Positions 45,068 to 55,690 of a stretch of DNA of 64,000 bases are shown here, piece by piece (position 1 is the first letter of the stretch; each line of letters starts with the position of its first letter). Under the pieces are notes generated by a model, which was not told where the DNA came from, did no database searches, and saw only the letters and a program-made list of their open reading frames with translations. The DNA comes from Nageia nagi (lineage: Eukaryota > Pinophyta). The position numbers and the translations under genes are program-made. The stretch lies in contig JBITNC010000001.1 of NCBI GenBank assembly GCA_050084985.1, positions 42,346,001 through 42,410,000 of the forward strand. The letters run 5' to 3'.

Positions 45068-45555
45068 TGAAGGATTTGAACTAGATCTAAACAAATCCTT
45101 TAGGACCTTAGACTAGGAAACTCAAGTGTACACAAGATAACACAATCACTCAAGATAACACATCAATATAATGTGGTTCCTCCCTCCTTGGGAGTACATC
45201 CACAACTAGTTCTCTTATTCTCAAATCTATGTCTCTCTTACAACTATTCTCTAGCTCTCTCCTACACAACCAAGTAGAGTAATCTTACTCAAAACTTAGA
45301 TATGTTTACATGAGGAGAGGCCCTCTATTTATAGGTTGAGAGCACCTCCCTAACCTTCCTTTAACCAAGGGTAAGGTTAGGGTTACATTAAATGTACCAC
45401 CAAACTTCAACCTACCAACTAACTCCTTTGGTAAAGTCAAAGTCTACATATTAAAGAATTCTATTAATCACTTAAGGTATCTACATACCTTTAAGTGATT
45501 AATTGAATTTACAAGGAGTCTAGATATTCACAATATTTCATTACAAATTCTAACA
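45068..45555 (-). repeat. 5' LTR of the young copia
   Basis: 488 bp, identical to the 3' LTR except for one missing C. The TATAAATAG promoter box is at 45325-45333 on the minus strand. Confidence 0.97.
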
Positions 45556-45560
45556 ATTAT
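45556..45560. other. Target-site duplication (right copy)
   Basis: ATTAT, matching 36833-36837. Confidence 0.95.
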
Positions 45561-46050
45561 TTCTAGCTCTTTATCTCTAGGTCTCATGAACAACTCCTTG
45601 CATTTATTCGTATTGATCTTGGACCATTTTTCCCTAGTTTATGGTAACCATGTAACTATTGCTATTACATCTTCATTGAAATGCACTATCATTCCTTTCA
45701 CAACTGAATGGTTGGTCTCATAATTCCTAGAAAATTCTTTTGTAATCTCCTAATTATACCCATGAAGTTTATTCATGAAGGTCATCCATGTTGCTTTTAT
45801 GAATTCTCTGATGGTGACATCTTAAACTGCAATATTAGTTATGGTTTCTAGTTCATTGTGTATGAATTTCACTACCATTGAAATAATCTTCAAAACTTCT
45901 TCAAAATGTCTTATTAGGAAACTTTGGCAATTTGTTATTTGGCCCCTTTCTGTAGCTATTTTCTCACACTATCTAATTGCATGTATTGCATATGTGAAAT
46001 GAGCTATCCATCACCTCGATAGGTATTAGGACTTGTAAAGCATTAGGCTT
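45561..46050 (-). pseudogene. Env-position ORF of the Athila-like element, 5' part
   Basis: Reading leftwards: FIKATWMTFMNKLHGYN, then SVVKGMIVHFNEDVIAIVTW, then TREKWSKINTNKCKELFMRP and RDKELEII, up to the copia insertion. It continues at 36832. The KGMIVHFNEDVI and LxxxREKW-like pattern recalls long ORFs of unknown function that accompany plant gypsy elements; this is from memory and not tested. In-frame stops are present. Confidence 0.55.
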
Positions 46051-46600
46051 TACACTCGCCCCCAACTAAAGGTGTTTCCATCTATTCGCAGATGGTTGAT
46101 AATCAATGATGGTGATGGATGGGGGACATGTGCTAAGTGTGGGATGTGGGATGAGGAATGTGATCTTATAATCAATTTAGGAGGCAAGGGTTAGATCGTG
46201 TTATGATTATATTTTAGGCACATGAATAAAAGAGTACATAGTTAAATATAATATCTAAACATAAAAAACTTAATAAAATAAACCTGATGCTTTCCAATTA
46301 AATGGATAGGTGGCATGTGCATGAGTTGGAGTTGCAATGGCTAAGGAAGTTTGATGATGATGTGCTGGTCAAGCATCCTCCAAAAGAATGTGTTGTAGTA
46401 ATGACCAAGAGTCCTTTTGTAGATCCTGTTAACTCCTTATTATTCTTGTAATAAAATAAAAGTGAGTACATTTTTTTTATCTCTCTTTGAATTTATTTGA
46501 ATGATGTGTACAACTGGAAAAGATTAAGGTTTCAATTGTATATCATTGTTCATGCTGAACTCTAGCATGGATTGGTGGTGGAATGAAGTTACACCATTGC
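46051..46600 (-). other. Spacer between Athila-like pol and env-position ORF, with a second purine tract
   Basis: Minus strand AACACCTTTAGTTGGGGG CGAG (46056-46075) followed by TGTAAAGCC resembles the purine tract plus LTR start at 34426. The rest is noncoding. Confidence 0.45.
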
Positions 46601-47460
46601 TAGCATCATCTAGTTCTGAAGATTTGAGGTGAACTATTCCTTGGAGAGTGGTTTTGTATAAAGCTTCAGCTGATGCACGTTTGCCATTAATGGGTATCTT
46701 TCTTTATTGATTATTCTGAGTTTAACTACCCCATTTGAATATATTGTATCTACTTCATAGCGTCCCATCCACCTATTTTGTAACTTGCCCTTAAATTCTA
46801 TAAATCATGAATCAAATAACAATGCCCAATTGCTTGGTTGGAAAGTCTTCTCTTGAATTAATTTGTCATGCCAAAGTTTTAGCTAATTTTGGATAACTTT
46901 TGTATGTTGTAATGCTTAGAGTCTACATTCATCTAAGGTATGTAAATTATCTATTCTTTCTTTTTTTTCATATAACAAGTGCAGTCCTAGCTCAATAATT
47001 ATTTTTAGTATTTTTATCTCAAATTCAATATGCAATAATGCCTTTTTGCCATAGACAAGCTCAAATGGGGTGAATCCTATAGTTATTTTCCATGTTGTCC
47101 TGTAAGCCCACACAACTTCTAGCAACCTGTTAGCCCAATCCTTTCTATGAATGGCTATTATCTTTGTAAGTATGTTCTCTAATTCTCTTTTGGTGACTTC
47201 AACTTGGCCATTTGCTTAAGGATGATATAGTGTGGACTCTCTATGCCTTATTTCATATTCTTTCATTAATTCTTCAATCAACAAAGATCTAAACTGAGTA
47301 CCTTGGTTAGTAACAATTTCTCTTGGCACCTCATACCTAGTGATAATTTCTTCATAGAGGAAACTAGCAATGTTCTCCTATCTGGCATTCCTTAATGGTA
47401 TTACTTCCATCCATTTAGTTACATAGTCTATGCAGACTAGGATATATTCATTCTAGTTTG
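46600..47460 (-). pseudogene. Athila-like integrase
   Basis: Minus-strand frames: EVVWAYRTTWKITIGFTPFE and LVYGKKALLHIEFE (46916-47125), then LWHDKLIQEKTFQPSNWALL with GKLQNRWMGRYEVDTIYSNG near 46700-46860, the typical integrase C-terminal region of Athila elements. Core residues upstream are scattered over several frames. Confidence 0.78.
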
Positions 47461-49115
47461 ATGGAGGGCTAATAGGCTCTATGAAGTTCATACCCCATTT
47501 ATCAAAGGGTTCTAATGACAATTATGGCTACAATGGCATTTTAATGGATTTGGTTGGTTTTCCTCCCTTTTGACATTGATCATAGTGTTGTATATATTTA
47601 CTATGTCCTTAAAGATAGACAACCAATAGTATCCACTATGTAAGACATTGAGGGCTATTCTCTTGGCTGCAAAATGACCACCATAAGGTTCATCATGGCT
47701 TGCTCATAGAATGTCATACACTTCATCTTCTCTTATGCACCTGTGTAATATATTGTCAATTCCTATTTTGAAGACATATCCCCCTATCCAACTAAATGAT
47801 GAGCTTTTCTTTATAAGTTCAAATTTGTCATTTGAATTGACGTGTTGAGGGAGCTTCCCTACAACCAAGTAGTTTACAATATCAGCAAACCAAGGTGTCT
47901 AAGATGTGATAGCAAATAGGTGCTCATCTATAAAATAGTCATCAATAAATCCTTCATTGATTTGGTGTGGCATTCTAGATAAAAAGTTAGCTACAACATT
48001 TTCTTTCCCTAGTTTGTCAACTATTTACATATCAAATTCTTGCAGGAGGAGAAGCCATCTGATTATTCTTCCATTCTATATAAGCTTGTTGATCAAGTAT
48101 CGAATGGCTGAGTGGTATGTGTGCACAAACACTAGGTACCCTATAATGTAATTCCTAAACTTATTTATGGCATGGATGATTGCTAGGAATTCCTTCTCTG
48201 TCACTGTATAGTTTAGCTCTGCTTCTTTGAGGTGTTTGCTTATGTAGTATATAGCATGATAGTGCTTAAATACTACTCCCAAGGTTGTGTTTGATGCATC
48301 TATATATATATGAAATGGAAGTTTCCAGTTTGGTCCTTGCAAAATTGGTGTTGTTATCAAGCTTTCTTTTAATGATTCAAATGCCTTTTGATATGTAGGA
48401 TTCCATTTAAACTCATTTTCTTTTGTTAGCAAGTCAAATAAAGGTGCTCCTATTTTGCTAAAATCCTTCACAAATCTCCTATAGTATCCAGCATGACCTA
48501 AAAAACTTCTCACATCATTTACTCTTTATGGAGCTGGACGATTTTGAATTACCTCAATCTTCTTTAGATCCACCTTAAGACCCTTTGGTGAGACATGATA
48601 CCCCAAAACTATACCTTCTATCATCATAATGTGGCATTTCTCATTGCTAAGTGAAAGGTTGGTATCTTTGCATCTTTGTAAGACTTTCTCCAGATTTTGT
48701 AGTGCTTCTTCAAATATTTCACCTATTATAATGAAGTCATCTATGTAGAATTCTACACAATCTGATAAGTCACTAAAAATGCTGAGAACTACTCTTTGAA
48801 ATGTAGTTGGTGCATTACATAGGATGAAAGGTAGGACCTTATATACAAATGTTTCCCATGGGAAAGTAAATGTAGTCTTATCTTGATCATTCTGTGCAAC
48901 TTGGATCTAGTTGTAACCATTGAAACCATCAAGAAAATATAAGAACTTCTTACTTGAAAGATTATCTAAGACATGGTCTATGTAGGGAAGAGGGAAGTGA
49001 TCTTTCCTTATTACTTTGTTCACCTCTTTGTAATGAATACACATCTACCATTTTCCATTCTTCTTAGGGACAAATACTAAGGGTGACATCCATTCACTAT
49101 CAGATACAAACTAAT
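47461..49115 (-). pseudogene. Athila-like reverse transcriptase and RNase H
   Basis: Reverse transcriptase pieces at 48540-49110 include WMSPLVFVPKKNGKW, FLYFLDGFNGYN (first catalytic Asp), TFPWETFVYKVLPF and DCVEFYIDDFIIIGEIFEEA with YIDD. Then comes CHIMMIEGIVLGYHVSPKGL. The open frame 48076-48513 starts RSFLGHAGYYRRFVKDFSKI and gives RNase H (FHIYIDASNTTLGVV, then AELNYTVTEKEFLAIIHAIN). A linker and the integrase zinc finger (GGHFAAKRIALNVLHSGYYW) follow. Wording of the GIVLGH-type segment points to the Athila lineage. The N-terminal part, protease and gag are absent: at about 49115 the sequence changes to a copia fragment. Confidence 0.85.
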
Positions 49116-49210
49116 TTACATCCAATCTTATTGAGATTGAATATACATTTGCATCAACCATCTTGCTTACAAAAATTAAATTTCTAGCAAGATAAGGAAT
49201 GTGTGTCACA
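49116..49210 (-). pseudogene. Copia fragment fused to the Athila-like pol
   Basis: Minus strand reads TLARNLI-type copia words (PYLARNLIFVSKMVDANV). It matches 8450-8495, where the same protease-integrase linker motif occurs in the decayed copia. Confidence 0.55.
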
Positions 49211-51887
49211 CTTGCACTACTACCAATAAAGGGATTTGCATCCTTTTTTGTGTCTAAACTCTTTGTTATTTTTTTTTACATTTTTCCAATTTTTTCAGCA
49301 CAAAAAAGGATGCAAATTGCAAGTCAAAAATTGCATCGATTTTTTTCCACTTGTTGCATCCTTAAAGCACTTTTTACTTTATTTTTTGCATCAGTTTTCA
49401 TAATTTACATCAAAATTTATTATTTGCATTTAATTTTTATAATTTGAGTCAATTTTTGCATTGAATTTCAAAAATAAATCGTAGAATTGTAGATCTTTTA
49501 ATTCTATGCAATTTAAACAAAATGGGCTCAAAACGATATGTGGATCAAAAGTTACGACCTATATAAGGTACATCATTTTTATTAGGTCTTTGGGACATAG
49601 GTCCATTAAACCAATTCAAGAATGGGGTTAGTAGTTTAGGTTGTAAAACCTTCTTCTTTATCGATATTTGAAGGAGTTTTATTTTTTGCAACTATGGGCT
49701 TATTCTCTTTTTTCCTTTCTTCAACTATCAAGTTTTTTTTTTTTTGTTATGGGCTTATTCTCTTTGGGATTCTTGTCTTCCTTATGCATCATAGCTATGA
49801 TCAAAACCTAAAAACTAAAGAAGAAAAAAATTAGCTAAAATGTATGAAATGTAAGGATTATAGGGAAGGTTTTTTAATATATATATAGATAGGAGAGGGT
49901 ATTTGGCTATTAGCTAATCACTTTTGGCATGGATGGAGGATGAAATGAATGTGATCCATCGATTGGTCAGTTGATGAATAGTTAAAACATGTTTTATATT
50001 TTTTTCAATGAAATGCGATGTAAAATTTGCATCATTTTTTGGGTGAAATTTTGCATCAAAAAAGGTGAAAAAATGGAAAAATAAATAAAAATGTAGGCAC
50101 TCAAATTTAGCACTATGTGCTACATTTGGCATAACACCTTTTTTATCACTAGCATGCTTGATTATTTAGTTAATTTGGTCATATTTTATGATGCTTTATG
50201 CATTATCAATTATTGAATACCTATTTATCATAGTCATTTATTTTAGAAAATGCATTTAAACTTAGTCATGTTTAATGTATTTTCGATCATAGGTATTTAT
50301 TTTGAGAAATTGCAATTAACTTAGTCATGTTTATTGCATTTCTATCATAATCATTTGCTTGGAAAATTGTAATTAACTTAGTCATGTTTATTGTGTTTTG
50401 ATCATAATCATTTTCTTGAGAAATTGCAATTAACTTAGTCATGTTTATTACATTTCGATCATAATCATTTGCTTGGAAAATTGCAATTAACTTAGTCATG
50501 TTTATTGCATTTCTATCATAGTCATTTATTTTAGAAAAATACAATTAAACTTGATCATGTTTAATGTATTTTTTATCATAATCATTTGGGAATTGCAATT
50601 AAACTTAGTCATGTTTATTGCATTTTGATCATATTCGTTTGGAAAAAATAATTAATATTAGTCATATTAATTATATTTTCAATCATAATCATTTTTTTTA
50701 TTAAAGTGCAATTAAATTTAATCATATTTATTGTACTTTAGTCCATAGTCATTTATTTAAAAATTATAATTAACATTAGTCATGTTAATTATATTTGATC
50801 ATTTGCTTTGTATTGTCAAAATATTTTAATATTTTATTAATATTGGTCATATTAATATGACTAATTTATTTGTTGTCTATTTTGCAAGAAAATAGTTGGA
50901 CAAATTTTATGCTTCACCTTACCATGTCATTGATGAATCATCTAGCAGAAAAACATAAAAATCTAAAACTTAAGTCATTGATTGATGAATCACCAATTAT
51001 GCTCCAAATATGCTCAACAAAAAAAAGATAAGTAACCTAAATGGATGTGTCTCCAATTTATCTCCAATCAAATCCAGTTTGAATTAAATCAGAGATCAAT
51101 CAAGCAACAATAATTTTTAATTTGAAATTCATATAGATTTTGGATTGGTGATTCAACATGTCTCATAAATCTATTTAAGCATGCTTCCATCTCCATTTTG
51201 AGGCTAGAAATTGGTGCAATCATTGGGTTTTAGATTTGTTAATTCCTAAGTCTTGGAAGTGATGAATTTTGAAGCTAATACATTTAGCAATCTCTCACAA
51301 GCATTTAGAGAAGTGATTGGGAAGCATTGGCCTTGGGGAAAGCTCAAAATCAATCATTTCAAGATTTATTCCTCTCATTAGACTAAAGACATACCCATCA
51401 TATCTTTTGACCTTATTTTTGTATTCTATTTATAAAATAGTCATATTTCATCTTATGATATGTACTAATTTCAAAATTTTACCTTAAATGTTTGTAGGTT
51501 TCGAAACACCCTAGGTCTCCATGTTTTGATAGAGAAATTCCCTCATGTTTGGGAAATGCCCCCACATTTTAGAAACACATTGGATCATTGTATTTTATTA
51601 GGAAAGGAATTTTAGAAACATATTAGGATTCGTAGTCAACAATCATCAGCTATTAGCTCTCATGATCAGGTAAACAATAGTGTTTTTTAACATCACCTTT
51701 AGTTATTTGCATGATCTTTTATTTAAGATTATATTTTGTATCAAAAGGATGGATTGATCAAGCCTCCTTAAGGTTTTAATTCATTTTTGATCAATTTTAT
51801 GCTCATAGGACTCAATCTAGCCTGCACTTACTATTTAGATGTTCAGGGTTTGAGTAATCCCAAAAGGGGTTACTTTTATCTTATACA
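49211..51887 (+). repeat. Probable long LTR of a plus-strand Tat-like gypsy element
   Basis: The right end is inferred from TTATACA at 51881-51887 followed by TTTTGGCATGCTCGATGGGA, which resembles the primer-site region of Tat-type plant elements. The body is AT-rich, has many TTGCATC words (49240-50060) and holds the 57-bp minisatellite at 50190-50810. The left end is unknown. Confidence 0.4.
50190..50810. repeat. 57-bp minisatellite, about ten copies
   Basis: Units are marked by AGTCATGTTTATTGC and ATCATAATCATTTGC with spacings of 56-60 bases. The central four copies (about 50310-50530) are exactly 57 bases and so remain open on the minus strand as a 19-residue repeat (NDYDRNAINMTKLIAIFQA). 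I regard the open frame as a by-product of unit length, not evidence of a protein. Confidence 0.88.
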
Positions 51888-53293
51888 TTTTGGCATGCTC
51901 GATGGGACCTCCCTTGGTATATTTTGGTAAGGACCCTTTTGCTTGATTTAATAATCTTATTTTATTTTTTGATTTACTAACAAGATACAGGGATTCCATT
52001 ACCATGTAAGTATCTCCCATTTTTGTAAATTCAATATTTGCAAGTTTGTATGTTTTGATGGCATTTTGTATTTTTATTTTTCATAGTGAGAAATACAGAT
52101 GCATTTTTATAAATGCAATCGTGTTTCCAAAATGCAATTATGTTTTTGGTCACCTTGGCTTTCCATGCTAAATGAGACCACATTTTCCAAGAGTCATCAC
52201 ATTTGAGTGAGCGCATTTCTGGGTCACTTTGGCATTTGCCAAACAAGACCATATTTCTTCTGTAAGATTCTTCAAAAATTAGGTGCACAAATTTTTGAAA
52301 TTTTTGACCTTTTTCATCTCTTGTATTGTCACTTTTATTTTTTGAGTGTGTGTTTAGCTCAAATTTGATTTTGGATAGCTTAAAAGGAACTAGGCTTTTT
52401 GATTTACATGTTGTGTATGCTTGCTTTTTACACTTAAAATTTTCTTTTAAAATCAATGTAAGATTATCTCATGCATTGAAACATGATTTGAGTGATCTAA
52501 GAGAGGTTGAAGGAAGAGATTAAAGAACATACACATTAAATCCTTACAATTTGGAGTATGCTCTCCCCTTGCACTGCAAAGTGATCTTGGGTGATTAGAA
52601 GATGCTATAAGGAGGGAAAGAATCTCTTCATTTAATTCACATTTTCCTTTTCACTTGTACACACATAAAAGGGGATCCTTGGATTTCATCACCAAGGGTC
52701 ATCCTCTTCACTAAAAATTAGACAAGTCTCTTGGATTTAATCACTAAAGAACTAGGCTATGCTTGGTCCACTCACCAAGATAGTCTCCCCTAGGTTTGTG
52801 ATAGACCTCACTTGTGAATTCGGTTAAAGTGAGGAATAGCCTTAGCACTTATAATTCTTCTAGGGACCACTTTTGATCATTTTCAAATCACTTATCTAGA
52901 ATCATTATAGGAAAACAAACACTTGAACATTTCAAAACAATATTATAGGGTGCTAGATGAATTTGCATACATCATATGAGAGTGCTTACATTAGTGATCT
53001 CTATTTGTGATTGTCAATTTCTAAAAATCACAAATTTGAAGTCAAATTAGCCTTAAATCCAATTTTTTTTCTTTTTGAAATGTGCCCATGTTTCTATAAA
53101 TGCAATCACATTTTGATTTATGCATAAAATGCCAATGCATTTATGCAAACTATTAAAACTTGAACACATTTCCAAAATAGGGAGCTAAAAAAATTATTAT
53201 ATCTTGATTCCTCCATTCATTGTTCAAACCAAAAATAGGTTCTTCAAAACCCTAAAAATCTAGAATAGTCTACCCTTGCTGTGACCCAAGTTA
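51888..53293 (+). other. Leader of the Tat-like element
   Basis: Follows the proposed LTR end. It contains the primer-site-like TGGCATGCTCGATGGGAC (51891-51908) and noncoding sequence with repeated AATGCAAT and ACATTTCC-type words. Minus-strand frames here (52031-52456) are chance openings. Confidence 0.4.
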
Positions 53294-53823
53294 TGGAGGA
53301 TCCTACACAAGAGGAATCCATGGAAGAATTTGAACAATATGTTTTGGCCAATGCTAAAGCTATAATTAAAGTACTTAAAGCTAAACAAGTTGCCAAATAA
53401 GAAGGATCTTTAGCTATTACACAACCTCCAACAAGAAATCCAACTCACATTGAATCTTTTTGGGACACTCCAAATTTGTCTTCCAATCCCACCACATCCT
53501 TGCAAAATGGTATTATGGTGGATCCCAATTTTGACCCAAATAATAGGAGGACAACTTCTATTGCTTCTTCCACCATTCCTATTTTGTCATAATCCATACC
53601 TTCATCCTCCATACCATCCACCATAATCACCACTCAAGTTCAAAATCTTTCACACATTCCTATCCCTAAAAAGATTCAATCCTCCCACAGTCTACCATTT
53701 TGCAATCTCATACAAACCACATTCAAGCTAAAACCAAACAATCCATACCTCTCATGCATCCACCTCACATCAAGCCAATCAATTTTTTTCTAATTTCCAA
53801 GATATCAATAAATTAGATCCATT
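53294..53823 (+). pseudogene. Gag-like N-terminal ORF of the Tat-like element
   Basis: Plus-strand frame from ATG at 53294: MEDPTQEESMEEFEQYVLAN, then AKAIIKVLKAKQVAK, two stops within 300 bases, then a Ser/Thr/Pro-rich stretch (SSIPSTIITTQVQNLSHIPI). Low-complexity, proline-rich openings of this sort are common at the start of plant gypsy gag. No gag core follows before the sequence changes near 53830, so the assignment rests on position after the leader. Confidence 0.45.
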
Positions 53824-54932
53824 GCTGTTGATCAGTATAATGTAACCTCAAAGGGTTTGGTCTGGTCGAGTTCTTCATTGCTCATAATACTAGGTTCTTT
53901 GAAAGAGTAGAAGGTGGTGGGAATGCGCTCGTGTTGATTTTTTGTTCAATCTTTGAGTTATAGGTTGGTTACTATAAATTATAAAGGTTTAAAGTAAAAG
54001 GAAAGAGATAAAAGGAAGAGAGTTACTACAAAGAAATGAACACATAAAACTAAAACATAAAAAAGAACTTCACAACTCGGGCATTGTAGCATAGGCAGCA
54101 ATCCATAACCAAGATTAAGAATAGCAAGCTATCTTACCCTTGGGGTCTTGCTATCACAATACATAGCCATAACTTAAGATAACATCTCATACATAATATT
54201 TACAAAAGCAATAAATAGCCACTTATTGCAAAAGAGCAAATCATTATCTGTTTGCATTATCATATACGAAAACATCTTATAGACCTGGACAAAATTTGCT
54301 AGAATATTTGACCTCTTTGATTTCTAATAGTCCATAATTTATACATTTACATGCCTTGCTGGGTTGTTGTCTATTATTAATATACATAATTACTCATCTT
54401 GATTAAAGCTAGTGAAGAAAACTATTTATAATAATATTACAACTATGTTAGCTTACATAGTGAATAAGTACCAACAATATAACTATTTGGGAATTTGCAA
54501 TTTCTAAACAGTCATATCCATTGAGCAGCAATCCTTCTAACATGTCATTGATTGCTCTTTCTTTGACTCTATAGTTGATTGAAGATGGTATTGTATATGA
54601 TTGAATAAGTACTCATCTACAGTCTAATAGGTTCATCTGGTATTGTGTTCTATTGGTAGCTATCTACTTCTTTGCAACCATTGATGGTACATAATATAGT
54701 TTCTGAATGAATAGAGTAATGGAGGTTTGTGAATAGTATATCAACTTAGTTTGAAAATAAAGTACCACTGTTATGTGGAATTGAGTTTAAGTCAACACAT
54801 TAATAGGACCCTAGGGGTTAAACACTTAAGATCAAGTGGACCTGATGTCACTTTTTACCCACATTTAGTCTAGTAGGTCTTATTTCTTTCGATGAGTTTT
54901 GTTGACAATCTGGCTCTTCTTAGTACTCATTG
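53824..54932. other. Unassigned AT-rich stretch
   Basis: No domain recognised on either strand. A minus-strand string near 54540-54700 (AINDMLEGLL) weakly recalls a reverse transcriptase opening but nothing around it agrees. Confidence 0.3.
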
Positions 54933-55200
54933 ATTTTAGCCAAAAGTTCTAACATCATCGCTCAAAATTGAAAGGGCTCTATCTAGTATCTTCATGAATC
55001 ATCACTTCCATTACTTGTTCTAGGACCTGCTGATTTTAGCCAAAAGTTCTAACATATTGCTCAAAATTGGTGGGCTCTATTTAGTATCTTCATGAATCAT
55101 CACCCCCATTACTTATTTCGAGACTCATTTATTTTAGCCAAAAGTTTTGATATCACTATTAAAAATTGATGGGATTTATTTACTTTTGGGCATCTCCCAT
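54933..55200. repeat. Tandem repeat of about 99 bp, 2.7 copies
   Basis: Units start at 54933, 55033 and 55131, each ATTTTAGCCAAAAGTTCT-like, with shared GTATCTTCATGAATCATCAC in the first two. The third is partial and more diverged. Confidence 0.85.
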
Positions 55201-55218
55201 TGATTATTTGAACATAAC

Positions 55219-55315
55219 TTGGACTTATATTTATAAAAACTCTAAAAAGTGTATTTACAAAAACTCTTGGACACTGTATTTACAAAACTCCTAAACACTA
55301 TATTTGTAATAACTC
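55219..55315. repeat. Tandem repeat of 24 bp, four copies
   Basis: Units start at 55219, 55243, 55267 and 55291 and end in AAAACTC or TAACTC, with GTATTTACA in the middle. Confidence 0.8.
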
Positions 55316-55690
55316 TTAGATATTTCCTTATACTTTTCTCTTCCACACATAATTTTGCACTGCCCATATGTGACATATTTACTCCTGGACATGATTCTTT
55401 TATACATATAGTGCTCACCCCATTTGACTATTAATATGACTTAAGGTTTATCCTTGGGAGTTATTACAACACTTGGTTGACTTTGAATAGAAATTTACAA
55501 GGAAAAATATCAAAAATAAGGACTTATATGTACAATAGTTGGATTATATATACAATAGCTGGATCTTGACAACACCTATAATTCTTCAGACTTAGGGATA
55601 ATAGAAGACTCAAATTTCATGTTAAAGGGAAGAGAGTTAGATAAGAAAGAATTTTTTGAAAAGAATGAAAGAATAAAAGAATGATAGTAT
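55316..55690. other. Unassigned spacer
   Basis: AT-rich, no motif recognised. If the minus-strand unknown ORF to the right belongs to the gypsy element, a purine tract and 3' LTR should lie here, but I could not identify them. Confidence 0.3.

Larger units (their letters stand above)
36838..45555 (-). mobile_element. Young, nearly intact Ty1/copia retrotransposon (8.7 kb)
   Basis: Complete element on the minus strand with LTRs of 489 and 488 bp that differ by one base, a 5-bp target duplication ATTAT, a perfect tRNA-iMet primer site (45053-45065), a purine tract (37327-37335) and one gag-pol frame. The order is gag, protease, integrase, reverse transcriptase, RNase H. The frame spans 1317 codons and is broken only by TGA at 40197-40199. 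Unusual parts are a 2.95 kb leader with a GC-rich island and a 3' noncoding region with five hairpin-forming repeats. It is inserted in the env-position ORF of an older Athila-like gypsy. Near-identical LTRs show it is a very recent insertion. Confidence 0.97.

Noticed and set aside
50287-50544. 85-codon frame with 19-residue repeats, considered as a repeat protein
   Set aside because: Explained by a 57-bp minisatellite whose other units are not multiples of three and break the frame.
54500-54740. Possible minus-strand reverse transcriptase opening (AINDMLEGLL)
   Set aside because: The flanking residues do not follow any reverse transcriptase pattern and no downstream motif is present.
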